Assembly: GCA_012729395.1 (NCBI GenBank)
Contig: JAAYDF010000344.1
Coordinates: 1-39,554 of the forward strand
DNA from: Phycisphaerae bacterium
GTDB lineage: Bacteria > Planctomycetota > Phycisphaerae > UBA1845 > PWPN01
DNA length: 39,554 bases
Direction of reading: 5' to 3'
Position 1 is the first letter of the stretch; the number at the start of each line of letters is the position of its first letter. Both the position numbers and the translations under genes were made by a program. Under the pieces are notes generated by a model. The model was not told the DNA's origin, ran no database searches, and saw nothing but the letters and a program-made list of their open reading frames with translations. This document shows positions 1 through 7,580 of the stretch, piece by piece.

Positions 1-9
1 CGCCCCATC

Positions 10-107
10 GTAGCGGTCGCCCCCCGACTTCGGCGAGCTCAGCCGAGCCGTGGCGACCGGCGTATTCCTTGCGAGTTCGCGGGCCACCAGGGGCGGCGGC
101 CGCTACG
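10..107. repeat. Palindromic intergenic element, copy 1
   Basis: The left end GTAGCGGTCGCC (10-21) is matched by the inverted right end GGCGGCCGCTAC (95-106) with one mismatch. Positions 27-55 are the exact reverse complement of 32952-32980 (29 of 29 bases) in another copy of the family. There is no coding capacity worth calling. The element lies in the 254-bp leader upstream of the zinc-ribbon membrane-protein gene. A MITE- or REP-like nature is inferred from ends, size and dispersal. Confidence 0.75.
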
Positions 108-254
108 CCATTGCGTGAAATGCTCTAAGGCTTCAGCCCGTGCGGCGAGCACGGCCCAGCCGCCTGCGAGCCCCAAAGGCCTGTTCGCGCTGGAGTCGTG
201 CCGTGAGGTCAAGGCCGCGGCAGGGTGCCACGATTCGCAACGAGGTGAAACACG

Positions 255-1850
255 ATGGCAAGCAGTCCCACAGACACCGACCTCCAACCCGTGGCGGTTG
301 CTGAGCGCCTGGCAGAATCGCCTTCCCCGACTCCTCAAGACCGTTGGCCCTGGTACTACGCCTTGTTCGCCCCGGCCTTCAGGCCCGCCACTGCCGCCCG
401 CAAGCTCGCCCACCTGTCGGTGTTCCAGGCCTTTCTCATTCATCTGCTGGCGGCCGTGCTGTTCATGGAGTTGATCGATATCTTCGCGGCCTTGACCGAG
501 GCCGCGGAGGACTTCGGCAGGGAGGGCTGGGGGGCCTTTCTGTCGCTGCAGTTGGGGCGGATGTGGGCAGATCTATCGTCCGGGGTTTTCCGCCATCCTA
601 GAGACGCGGCAATCACGCTGATTGCCGCAGTGGGCTTCGAGATCCAGATCGCCTTGTTCGCTCTGCTGATCGCACCCTGGGGGGCGCGGGATGAGCGGGT
701 CCGCACCTCGATCCGCAACGCCTTCCGCTGCGTCTGGCTGCACTCGTCCCATGCCCTGGTGCTGCTCGTTGTGCTCGGCATGGTCTTCTGTGTGCTGACC
801 GCGATGGCGGCAGCCTGGCAGGCCCGTGTCGATCTGGACGAGTTGTGCCCCTGGCCGACGAGGAATCCGGTGCCGCTTTCTGCCAACAGTAGCCCGGAGC
901 AGCAGGCCGAGCATGCCAGGTTGATGAAGGAATTCAACGAGGCGTGGCGTTCCACTTGGCAGATGCGCCAGCAGCTCACCCCCTGGTATGCTGATGAACG
1001 CGACGAGTTTCTCATGGTCTGGGGCCTGTTTCCAGGGCAGTGGTGGATGTTGTGGGCCTTGCTGCGAGCCGTGGGGGCGCCGCGCGTTGTCCCGCCTCTG
1101 CCTCGGCCGCCGACCTGCGAGACCTGCGGGTATAACCTGACCGGCACCCCGCGCGACGGCCGCTGCTCGGAATGCGGCGAGACGGTCGAGTCGTCACTGG
1201 GCGAAGGCGTCCGCCCGGGCTTTGGATGGCGAGGGAGCGGTTGGTTGCCGCTGGCTTGGCTTCGCTGCGCGTATCGCGCGGCCACCGCCCCCGCCGCGAT
1301 CGGTCGGGAGATCCAGGTCGTCTCCCGCCAAACCGATCACCGCCTGTTTCTTGTTGCCGGCCTCGTGATTGCATTCCTGCTGGGTGCGAGCACCTTCTTC
1401 CTGGGATACTTCGTCTCGGAGGTTTCCTTACCAAGCAGCGAGGTCACCGTTCACATGTTGATTGCGCCTGCCATGGGTTACGCGGCGGCAGGGGGGATGC
1501 TCGGGCTCGTGCTCTTGGCTGCGGGGGTAGTCGGGCTCTGGTACGGACATGGAGCCCAACGCAACCTGTGTCCGGCCAGTATGCAGATGGCCGTTTACGT
1601 CAGCCCGGTCCTGCTGCTTTGGCTGCTCATCTCTGGCGCGATGATTGTGTTGGTCTCGGCCGGCATGCTCGACTGGGTGCGTGAGTTCCTGGCCACACGT
1701 GAGTGGTTGTCGGCATCTGTACGTCAGACGTGGCTGGATCCGGACGTCTGGTTCGGCCTTGTGATGGTTCTGCTTGCCGTTCTGTCGCTGCTGCTCTACG
1801 TCCGGCTCATCGCCCGCGGGGTCGCCGCCGCCCGCTACGCGAACCGCTGA
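255..1850 (+). CDS. Polytopic membrane protein with a planctomycete-type zinc ribbon
   Basis: This 531-residue protein starts at an ATG preceded by GAGGTG seven bases upstream. Hydrophobic segments lie roughly at residues 57-85, 115-145, 165-195, 255-280, 355-390, 395-430, 440-475 and 500-520, so it is an inner-membrane protein. A soluble stretch between the two membrane halves holds a four-cysteine ribbon: C288 and C291 in CETCGYNL, and C304 and C307 in CSECGE. This CxxCGYNLxG...CxxCG knuckle is common in Phycisphaerae membrane proteins of unknown role. The gene converges with argJ, with only 10 bases between the stops. I do not recognise a catalytic motif, and the function is unknown. Confidence 0.8.
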   Translation: MASSPTDTDLQPVAVAERLAESPSPTPQDRWPWYYALFAPAFRPATAARKLAHLSVFQAFLIHLLAAVLFMELIDIFAALTEAAEDFGREGWGAFLSLQLGRMWADLSSGVFRHPRDAAITLIAAVGFEIQIALFALLIAPWGARDERVRTSIRNAFRCVWLHSSHALVLLVVLGMVFCVLTAMAAAWQARVDLDELCPWPTRNPVPLSANSSPEQQAEHARLMKEFNEAWRSTWQMRQQLTPWYADERDEFLMVWGLFPGQWWMLWALLRAVGAPRVVPPLPRPPTCETCGYNLTGTPRDGRCSECGETVESSLGEGVRPGFGWRGSGWLPLAWLRCAYRAATAPAAIGREIQVVSRQTDHRLFLVAGLVIAFLLGASTFFLGYFVSEVSLPSSEVTVHMLIAPAMGYAAAGGMLGLVLLAAGVVGLWYGHGAQRNLCPASMQMAVYVSPVLLLWLLISGAMIVLVSAGMLDWVREFLATREWLSASVRQTWLDPDVWFGLVMVLLAVLSLLLYVRLIARGVAAARYANR

Positions 1851-1860
1851 GCCGCAGCGT

Positions 1861-3057
1861 TCACGTGTGATAGTCCGCGTTGATGGTCACGTATTCGCGA
1901 GATAGATCGCAGGTCAACACGCGGTCCGCCGCCCGCCCGGCCCCGAGATCCACCTCAATAGCGACGTGTTTGGCCTTCATCAGCTTGGCCACCGCCCGGC
2001 GGTCGAGGTCGGGTGCGGGCGCCCCCTTGCGGAAGAGGATGGTTCCGCCCAAACGCACGACGACGTCCTCCGGCCGATACGTCACCCGCGTCTGGCCGAG
2101 CGCCTGCACGATGCGGCCCCAGTTGGGATCCCCGCCGTGCACCGCGGTTTTGACCAGCGGGCTCACCGCAATGGCCCGAGCGGCGGCGTGAGCGTCACGC
2201 GGGTTGCGTGCACCGCGGACGGCAACCTCCAGCACCCGCGTGGCCCCTTCGCCGTCGGCGGCAATCTGGTAGGCCAGCGATTCGCACACCGCCCGCAGGC
2301 CGGCCGCGAAACGGGCCTCGGCCGTGCCGCCCGTCACCGCACACGCCAGCCCGCTGGCCAGCATCGCCACCGTATCGCTCGTCGATTCGCACTCATCGAC
2401 CGTCACCCGGTTGAACGTGGGTTCGACAGCCGCCTTGAGTAGCCGCCGAAGCTGGGCGGGCGCCAGACCCGCGTCGGTCGTCAGGTAACCCAGCATCGTG
2501 GCCATGTTCGGAGCGATCATGCCGCTGCCCTTGCAGCAGCCGGCCACCGTCACCGTCGTCCGCCCGATGCGGAACCGTTCGCCCGCCAGCTTGACCCGCG
2601 TATCCGTGGTCATGATCGCCTCGGCAAACGCTCGGCCGGCCCGGACGGAGGCGGACAGCACCGCCGCCGCGGCGTCGATGCCCACGCGGACCTTGGCCAT
2701 CGGCAGGAACTCGCCGATCACCCCGGTGCTCGATGGCAGCACCTCGGTCGGCCGGGCTCCGATGGCGGCGGCCAAGTGGGCGCACATCGCCCGGGCATCG
2801 GCGACCCCACGCTCGCCTGTGGCCACGTTCGAGCAGCCGCTGTTGACCACGATGGCCCGCAGTCGCCCCCGGCGGACGTGTTCACGCCCGACGACGATCG
2901 GCGCCCCGCAGAATCGGTTGCTGGTGAATACTGCCGCCGCCGTGCAGGGACTGTCGGCGACCAGAATGCCCACGTCCGTCTTGCCGCTCTGCTTGATGCC
3001 GCAGGTCGCCGTCCCCGCCCGAAAGCCCTGTGCACTGGTGATCGTCAGGTTGCTCAT
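1861..3057 (-). CDS. argJ: Bifunctional glutamate N-acetyltransferase / amino-acid acetyltransferase ArgJ
   Basis: ArgJ moves the acetyl group of N-acetylornithine onto glutamate, closing the acetyl cycle of arginine synthesis in the cytoplasm; bifunctional forms also use acetyl-CoA. The 398-residue length is typical. The autocleavage motif is clear: KGSGMIAPNMATMLG (residues 176-190) with Thr187 as the nucleophile that becomes the N-terminus of the beta chain. Ser109-Thr111-Gly112 (SSTGVIG) fits the oxyanion-hole region. The ATG start has GAGGTG four bases upstream. It lies downstream of argC on the same strand after a 152-bp gap holding a pyrimidine-rich repeat, so the two may be co-transcribed. 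Whether it is mono- or bifunctional cannot be read from the sequence. Confidence 0.95.
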   Translation of the reverse strand: MSNLTITSAQGFRAGTATCGIKQSGKTDVGILVADSPCTAAAVFTSNRFCGAPIVVGREHVRRGRLRAIVVNSGCSNVATGERGVADARAMCAHLAAAIGARPTEVLPSSTGVIGEFLPMAKVRVGIDAAAAVLSASVRAGRAFAEAIMTTDTRVKLAGERFRIGRTTVTVAGCCKGSGMIAPNMATMLGYLTTDAGLAPAQLRRLLKAAVEPTFNRVTVDECESTSDTVAMLASGLACAVTGGTAEARFAAGLRAVCESLAYQIAADGEGATRVLEVAVRGARNPRDAHAAARAIAVSPLVKTAVHGGDPNWGRIVQALGQTRVTYRPEDVVVRLGGTILFRKGAPAPDLDRRAVAKLMKAKHVAIEVDLGAGRAADRVLTCDLSREYVTINADYHT

Positions 3058-3127
3058 ACTACACCTCGCAACGGATCGCCTACCCCCGCCCAGGGAGCCA
3101 CTGCAATCCGCCTCCCATCTGTATGTC

Positions 3128-3176
3128 TTTGTGCCTCTGTGCCTGTCCCTTTCCCTTTCCCTCTCCCTTTCCCCCC
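3128..3176. repeat. Short-period pyrimidine array (two 8-mers, then five 6-mers)
   Basis: On the plus strand two octamers TTTGTGCC and TCTGTGCC (3128-3143) are followed without a break by five hexamers TGTCCC, TTTCCC, TTTCCC, TCTCCC, TTTCCC (3144-3173). The array fills part of the gap between argC and argJ. On the transcribed minus strand it reads as a purine-rich GGGAAA tract. Similar octamers, read on the other strand, occur at 6167-6206. Confidence 0.8.
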
Positions 3177-3209
3177 TGCCGCGGCTCAGTCAATCAGGAC
3201 CGCAAGCAT

Positions 3210-4241
3210 TCACGCCAGCAGCCCCGCCGTCTCCTCCAGGCCAAACATGACATTCATGTTCTGAATCGCCTGCCCAGCCGCGCCCTTGACCATGTTGTCG
3301 ACCGCCGACAGGACGATGATCCGCGACTTCACGACCCGGGCCGACATGTCGCAAAAATTGCTGTGGGCCACGTCCGCCGTACGCGGTGGGGGCACACGCA
3401 GCCGAATGAACGGCTCGCCGTCGTACGCCTCGGCCAGCACTTGGTTGACATGCTCCGCAGAGACCGGCTGCACCGGCTTGAGGTAAATCGTCGAGAGGAT
3501 GCCCCGCTCCATGGGCACCAGGTGCGGTGTGAAGATGACCGACGTCTTGCCGCCTCGCACCTGCGCGTCCAGCACCCGCTCGATCTCCACCATATGGCGG
3601 TGTTCGCCGATCTTGTAGGCTTCGAAGTTCTCATGACGCTCGGGAAAATGGTGCTCCGGCTTGGGCTCCCGCCCGGCCCCGCTGATACCGCTGGCCGCGT
3701 CCACGATCACTTCGTGCGGGTCGATCAGCCCAGCCTTGAGCAGCGGCACAATCCCCAGTACCGCTGACGTCGGATAGCACCCGGGGTTCGCGATGACCTG
3801 GGCGGTGCGGATCCTCTCGCGGTATAGCTCCGGCAGGCCGTACACCGCGTGTTCCAGGTTCGCCAAGTCGGTGTGGACCTTGCCATACCATTGTTGGTAC
3901 TCGGCCGGCTCCTTCAGTCGGTAGTCGGCCGAGAAGTCGATCACCCGCAGCCCCGCGTTCAGTAGCGTGGGGACGTAGCTCATGGTGACCCCGTTGGGCA
4001 GGCAGAGCAGGGCTACGTCCGCTCGTCCCTTCAACGCCGCCGGGTCGATTGCCTCGCAGCGCATGTCCAGCCGACCGGTAAACTCGGGAAAGACCTCCGC
4101 GATATGCGGCTGCGGATCCCGACGCGAGCACAACGCGACGATGGTCACTTGAGGGTGTCGCAGCAGCCAGCGGAGCGTCTCACGCGAGGTATAAGCCGTC
4201 GCCCCGATGATGGCCACGCGCACTTTCGGTTGGTCCGCCAT
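3210..4241 (-). CDS. argC: N-acetyl-gamma-glutamyl-phosphate reductase ArgC
   Basis: ArgC carries out the NADPH-dependent reduction of N-acetylglutamyl phosphate to the semialdehyde, the third step of arginine synthesis. The 343 residues show an N-terminal dinucleotide-binding motif (IIGATAYTSRE, 11-21) and the catalytic cysteine in ANPGCYPTSA (Cys155). A glycine-rich segment, ASGISGAGR, and a HRH motif (EHRHMVEIE) follow, as in type-1 ArgC. The ATG start is preceded by an AAAGG-like site. The gene sits behind the rpsI terminator and ahead of argJ. argB, argD and argF are not in the window, so the pathway genes are split. The assignment is secure. Confidence 0.95.
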   Translation of the reverse strand: MADQPKVRVAIIGATAYTSRETLRWLLRHPQVTIVALCSRRDPQPHIAEVFPEFTGRLDMRCEAIDPAALKGRADVALLCLPNGVTMSYVPTLLNAGLRVIDFSADYRLKEPAEYQQWYGKVHTDLANLEHAVYGLPELYRERIRTAQVIANPGCYPTSAVLGIVPLLKAGLIDPHEVIVDAASGISGAGREPKPEHHFPERHENFEAYKIGEHRHMVEIERVLDAQVRGGKTSVIFTPHLVPMERGILSTIYLKPVQPVSAEHVNQVLAEAYDGEPFIRLRVPPPRTADVAHSNFCDMSARVVKSRIIVLSAVDNMVKGAAGQAIQNMNVMFGLEETAGLLA

Positions 4242-4268
4242 GGAAAGCCCTTTGTTGCTGAATGAGAA

Positions 4269-4298
4269 ACGACCCCGGCAACACGTCGCCGGGGTCGT
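4269..4298 (-). terminator. Rho-independent terminator after rpsI
   Basis: A perfect 11-bp stem, ACGACCCCGGC (4269-4279) with GCCGGGGTCGT (4288-4298), closes an 8-base loop. Read on the minus strand it is followed by the T-rich TTCTCATT. It sits 33 bases past the rpsI stop and 28 bases before the argC start, so it probably separates ribosomal-protein transcription from argC, or attenuates read-through into it. Confidence 0.8.
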
Positions 4299-4331
4299 GA
4301 AGATCTTTGCGTATGCTCCGTCGGCGTGCGC

Positions 4332-4793
4332 TTACCGCTTCGAGAACTGGAAGCTTCGGCGGGCACCGGCACGGCCGGGCTTCTTCCGCTCGACCATCCG
4401 GCTGTCACGTGTCAGGTAACCGCCGTTGCGGAGCGCGTCTTCGTACTCGGCATTGGCGGTCTTGAGCGCCCGAGCAACGCCCAGCACAATCGCGCCGGCC
4501 TGCCCGCTGTACCCGCCGCCGGCCACGTTCACGAACACGTCCACCTTGCCCAACGTCTCCGTCGCCTTGAGCGGCGCGACGGCGTCCTGGCGATCCTTGT
4601 CCTCGGAGAAGTACTGCTCGAGCGAACGCTTGTTGATCTCGAACTTGCCGCTGCCGGCCCGCAAACGGACGCGGGCCACGGCGGTCTTGCGCCGGCCGGT
4701 ACCCCAGAAGTAATGCTTCTTCTGGTCGGGAGCGGGGATCGTCGCGGAACCGGCCTGTTCGGCCGTCTGAACTTCGTTCTCTGCCACGTTCAT
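4332..4793 (-). CDS. rpsI: 30S ribosomal protein S9
   Basis: S9 is a small-subunit protein whose C-terminal tail reaches the decoding centre. The 153 residues carry the family core: YFWGTGRRKTAVARVRL near residue 30, the GGG(Y)SGQAGA segment, and the terminal GRAGARRSFQFSKR with the conserved final Lys-Arg. Compared with the usual 130 residues there is an acidic and polar N-terminal extension of about 25 residues. It follows rplM by 75 bases on the same strand, the usual bacterial L13-S9 pair, and is closed by a strong hairpin terminator. Confidence 0.97.
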   Translation of the reverse strand: MNVAENEVQTAEQAGSATIPAPDQKKHYFWGTGRRKTAVARVRLRAGSGKFEINKRSLEQYFSEDKDRQDAVAPLKATETLGKVDVFVNVAGGGYSGQAGAIVLGVARALKTANAEYEDALRNGGYLTRDSRMVERKKPGRAGARRSFQFSKR

Positions 4794-4868
4794 TTCCTCG
4801 TCAGGTTATCAGGTGGTCCTGTCTGCTCGTCGCGTCGTCGCAAAAAAATCGTCTCTCAACGTCCATCC

Positions 4869-5354
4869 TCAGAGGGCCAACTCCAGAGGCTTGGGCGTCT
4901 GCGCCTGGTGGGGGTGCTGAGGGCCGGCGTAGATCTTCAGCCGGCTCAGCATGTCACGCCCCAGCTTGTTCTTCGGAAGCATCCGCCGTACCGCCAGCCG
5001 GATCACCCGATCCGGGTGCTCCTTCATGACCTTGGCGATCGTCTCAGTCTTCTGCCCGCTGTTGTAGTAGGTGTACCGCTGGTAGGTCTTGTTTTCCATC
5101 TTGCGGCCAGTCAGCTTGACCTTCTCCGCGTTGACCACCACGACACAGTCGCCGGTCAGCGTATGAGGGGTATAGGTAGGCCGATGCTTGCCCATCAGGA
5201 TCGTCGCCAACCGGGTCGCCATCCGGCCGAGAACCTTGTCCGTGGCGTCAACCACGAACCATTCGCCGCCGACCTCGCCGGGCTTGGCCATGTAGGACTT
5301 CATTGCCGCGCTGCGCATCTTCGCTCCCGCATTCGCATGGGGGTGGGTGTTCAC
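4869..5354 (-). CDS. rplM: 50S ribosomal protein L13
   Basis: L13 is an early-assembling large-subunit protein. At 161 residues it is slightly longer than the usual 142-150. Family motifs are visible: WFVVDATDKVLGRMAT near residue 30, GDCVVVVNAEKVKLTGRK near residue 70, and the basic RMLPKNKLGRDML segment. The first 18 or so residues (MNTHPHANAGAKMRSAAM) may be an extension, and internal ATGs at residues 13 and 18 are alternative starts. It is the first gene of the L13-S9 pair. Confidence 0.96.
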   Translation of the reverse strand: MNTHPHANAGAKMRSAAMKSYMAKPGEVGGEWFVVDATDKVLGRMATRLATILMGKHRPTYTPHTLTGDCVVVVNAEKVKLTGRKMENKTYQRYTYYNSGQKTETIAKVMKEHPDRVIRLAVRRMLPKNKLGRDMLSRLKIYAGPQHPHQAQTPKPLELAL

Positions 5355-5686
5355 GTTGTCAGGCTACGTGCCTGTAAAGCCAACGAGCCCCTTATCTTAC
5401 TCGTCGGCCGCCGCAGGTCAAGGCGCCATCCCGCCCACGAGCCGGGGACGCTAGTCCCCGGGTTCCAGAGGACAGAAATCCACCCTCCTGGCAGCATTCC
5501 CCCTGAACCCCACAAACGCGGACGCCGCATCCACACCACCCGATGAAGATCCGCCTCCAGCTAACGCTATAACATCATCTGATACATGGAGTTAAGGGGC
5601 ACTCGGCCGCCAGCGACGGTGACCGGCGAAGGCGTGTACGCTCTTCGCCCGACTCCCGACCTGCGATTCCGGTCCCCGGGCTCGGG
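5355..5686. other. Gap between rplM and the tRNA-binding-domain gene, with one strong hairpin
   Basis: No believable gene is seen. A perfect hairpin with an 8-bp stem and 4-base loop lies at 5442-5461 (CCGGGGAC / GTCCCCGG). It is about 90 bases upstream of the rplM start, so it could be a terminator-like element for the preceding minus-strand gene or part of the rplM leader. No ribosomal-protein autoregulatory leader could be recognised by eye. Confidence 0.5.
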
Positions 5687-6049
5687 TCAGCTGACAGCGG
5701 AGCCCGGCTCGATGTCCGCGTCGGGGGTCAGCAAAATGACCCGGGTATGGTCGGCGTTGCTGGCCGCCAGGAGCATCCCGTTGCTCTCCTCGCCGCGCAT
5801 CATCCGCGGCGCAAGGTTGGTGACCACGATGATATTGCGGCCGACCAGCGCGGCGGCCTCGTACTGGCCCCGCAGACCGGCGCAGATCTGCCGCTGCTCG
5901 GTCCCCAGGTCGATCTTCAGCACGATCAGCTTGTCCGCCCTCGGGTGATCGTGGGCCTCGATGACCCGGGCCACGCGTAGCTTGACCTTAGCGAAGTCGT
6001 CGTACTGGATCACGTCGCCTGCGGGTGGCAAGGTGCCTGGCTCACTCAT
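5687..6049 (-). CDS. Stand-alone tRNA-binding (EMAP-II/OB-fold) protein, MetRS beta-like
   Basis: This 120-residue protein matches the C-terminal tRNA-binding domain of methionyl-tRNA synthetase and the Trbp111/CsaA group. It has the opening YDDFAKVKLRVARVIEAHDHP, the ADKLIVLKIDLG strand, the RQICAGLRG segment and NLAPRMMRGEESNGMLLA. In many bacteria this domain is fused to MetG; here it is a separate polypeptide that would act as a homodimer binding the outside corner of tRNA, or as a MetRS partner. The ATG start has AGGAG eight bases upstream. It is divergent from the oxidoreductase gene. No metG is in the window, so whether the cell's MetRS lacks this domain cannot be told. Confidence 0.85.
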   Translation of the reverse strand: MSEPGTLPPAGDVIQYDDFAKVKLRVARVIEAHDHPRADKLIVLKIDLGTEQRQICAGLRGQYEAAALVGRNIIVVTNLAPRMMRGEESNGMLLAASNADHTRVILLTPDADIEPGSAVS

Positions 6050-6166
6050 GGTGATTGCTCCTGTCGGGGACGCACCGGCAAGGGCGTCCGGTTCCTGATG
6101 GCCGAGAGTCTACCCCTGGAGCATCCACGCGTCGAGAGGAAGGGCCGCGACCTTGAGGAAGCAGGA

Positions 6167-6206
6167 AGGCACACAGGCGCAAAGGTACAAAGGCACACAG
6201 GCACAA
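6167..6206. repeat. Octanucleotide array, five units
   Basis: Five consecutive 8-mers fit the pattern AGGYRCAM: AGGCACAC, AGGCGCAA, AGGTACAA, AGGCACAC, AGGCACAA. Read on the minus strand these give GTGTGCCT-type units like the two octamers at 3128-3143. The unit length is not a multiple of three and no frame is favoured, so a coding role is unlikely. Confidence 0.85.
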
Positions 6207-6218
6207 GGGCAGGCAGCA

Positions 6219-6295
6219 GAGCCGCGACCGTAAGGGAGTGGATCTTCCAGAAGCACGCCACATATCCGAAGGCCGCTTCCTGACGGTCGCGGCTC
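6219..6295. repeat. Inverted repeat with 13-bp perfect arms
   Basis: GAGCCGCGACCGT (6219-6231) and its exact inverse ACGGTCGCGGCTC (6283-6295) flank a 51-bp centre. The inner flanks differ (AAGGGAGTGG against CGCTTCCTG), so the stem weakens inward. A partial relative, GCCGCGACC, is present just upstream near 6145. The structure suggests a small dispersed palindromic element of a different family from the GTAGCGG elements. Confidence 0.7.
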
Positions 6296-6417
6296 GGTCC
6301 GCCGCCGCTGTTGGTGTGGTGGCAATTCGGCTTGTTTGCGTTATCCTACCGTTTATCCGTGCCGATGCCGTTTGCCTGGCGCTGGCAGCGGGTCCGCACG
6401 CATCAAGTGAGTTATGC

Positions 6418-6433
6418 AAGGAGTCTCCCTGTG
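6418..6433 (+). promoter_or_regulatory. Ribosome-binding site fixing a GTG start
   Basis: AAGGAG at 6418-6423 lies seven bases before the GTG at 6431. This supports translation beginning there rather than at an in-frame start 120 bases upstream, whose extra residues do not match the family. Confidence 0.75.
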
Positions 6434-7468
6434 GCCAAGACACTCAAGGCGGGTGTGATCGCGTGTGGTTCGATCGCTCAGATGATGCATTTGCCGGGTT
6501 ACGCCAAGTGCCCCGGCGTCGAGCTGGTGGCGGCGTGCGACCCGGTCGCCCAGCGGCGACGTGAGGCGGAGAAGATCAAGCCCGGGCTCCGCACGTACGA
6601 CGACTGCCGCAAGATGCTCAAGGCGGAGGATCTGGACATCGTTTCCGTCTGTTCGCCGAATCTGTTTCACGCGGAACACGCCATCGCGGGTCTCGAACAC
6701 GGCGCCCACGTGCTTCTGGAGAAGCCGCCGGCACTGAGTCTCAAGGAGATCGCCGCGGTGCGGGCCGCGATCAAGCGGAACCATCGTCGGCTGATCGTCG
6801 GCTTTTCGCATCGGTTCATGCGCGGTAACCGCAAGATTCACAAGATGTTGGCCGAAGGGGTCATTGGCGAGCCGTACATGATTCGTATGCGGCTGGCGCA
6901 CGCCGGCCCGTATCCCGGCTGGGCCAAGGATGACTGGTTCTACAGCCCGAAGCTGGCCGGCGGCGGGGCTCTCTTGGACATGGGCATCCACGCCATCGAT
7001 CAGGTTCTCTGGCAGATGGGGCCGGTCAAGAGCGTGCAAGCCATGGTTCGCACGCTCCGCAAACCCATTCAGGTTGATGACAACGCGGTCATTCTTCTGG
7101 AGTTCGCACGCTCGCGAGCTCTGGGCTACATCGAGGTCGGCTGGACGAGTCCCTCGGGCTTCAGCGGGGTGGAGATCATGGGGGACAAGGGCTGCATCGT
7201 GGAGAACTACGCGGGGCAGCTCACCGTGACCACCGGCAAGATCACGCCGGACATGAAGAAGCGGGCGAAGATGACGACGCGGGTTGTGGATGCCGAACCG
7301 ACGCACGGCGGCTGGCAGATCGAGATAGGCGAAGTAGTGAAAGCTTTCAAGCAGAACTCTGATCTGGGGATGGGCATCGACACGGGCGGGGCGGCTCTGG
7401 CGGTGGCGTTGGCGGCCCGTGAGTCTTCGCGCACCGGGAAAGCGGTGCCGGTGCGGGCGGTCAAGTAA
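6431..7468 (+). CDS. Gfo/Idh/MocA-family NAD(P)-dependent oxidoreductase
   Basis: With the GTG start at 6431 the protein is 345 residues, the usual size. It opens directly with the Rossmann beta strand and loop (AGVIACGSIAQMMHLPGY, 7-24). The EKPP motif with the catalytic-site lysine (Lys98) follows, and later the GGALLDMGIHAIDQVLWQMG segment holding the aspartate and histidine that line the active site. The family oxidises or reduces sugars, inositols and related polyols using NAD(P), in the cytoplasm; the substrate cannot be read from the sequence. Such genes are abundant in planctomycetes. It precedes the GrpE-like/Hsp70-like pair on the same strand with a 112-bp gap, so a shared transcript is possible but not evident. 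Confidence 0.92.
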   Translation: MAKTLKAGVIACGSIAQMMHLPGYAKCPGVELVAACDPVAQRRREAEKIKPGLRTYDDCRKMLKAEDLDIVSVCSPNLFHAEHAIAGLEHGAHVLLEKPPALSLKEIAAVRAAIKRNHRRLIVGFSHRFMRGNRKIHKMLAEGVIGEPYMIRMRLAHAGPYPGWAKDDWFYSPKLAGGGALLDMGIHAIDQVLWQMGPVKSVQAMVRTLRKPIQVDDNAVILLEFARSRALGYIEVGWTSPSGFSGVEIMGDKGCIVENYAGQLTVTTGKITPDMKKRAKMTTRVVDAEPTHGGWQIEIGEVVKAFKQNSDLGMGIDTGGAALAVALAARESSRTGKAVPVRAVK

Positions 7469-7580
7469 GGCACGCGTTGCAGGTCGCGTTGGCATGAGAT
7501 AACGCGCCGCCGGCTGGCCGTCCTGGGTGCGGGCGTTATAATGCCCTGGTAGGCGCATGACGCACGAAAGGGGTAGAACG

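Larger units (their letters stand above)
6050..6430. other. Divergent intergenic region with octamer array and inverted repeat
   Basis: This 381-bp stretch between divergent genes holds five octamers (6167-6206) and a separate inverted repeat (6219-6295). No gene is supported: the open frames here are short, overlap one another and follow the repeats. Both promoters must lie here, but no clear -35/-10 pair could be chosen. Confidence 0.6.

Noticed and set aside
4207-5546. Plus-strand frames of 70-406 codons opposite argC, rpsI and rplM
   Set aside because: They are antisense to conserved ribosomal-protein and arginine genes and carry no family motifs.
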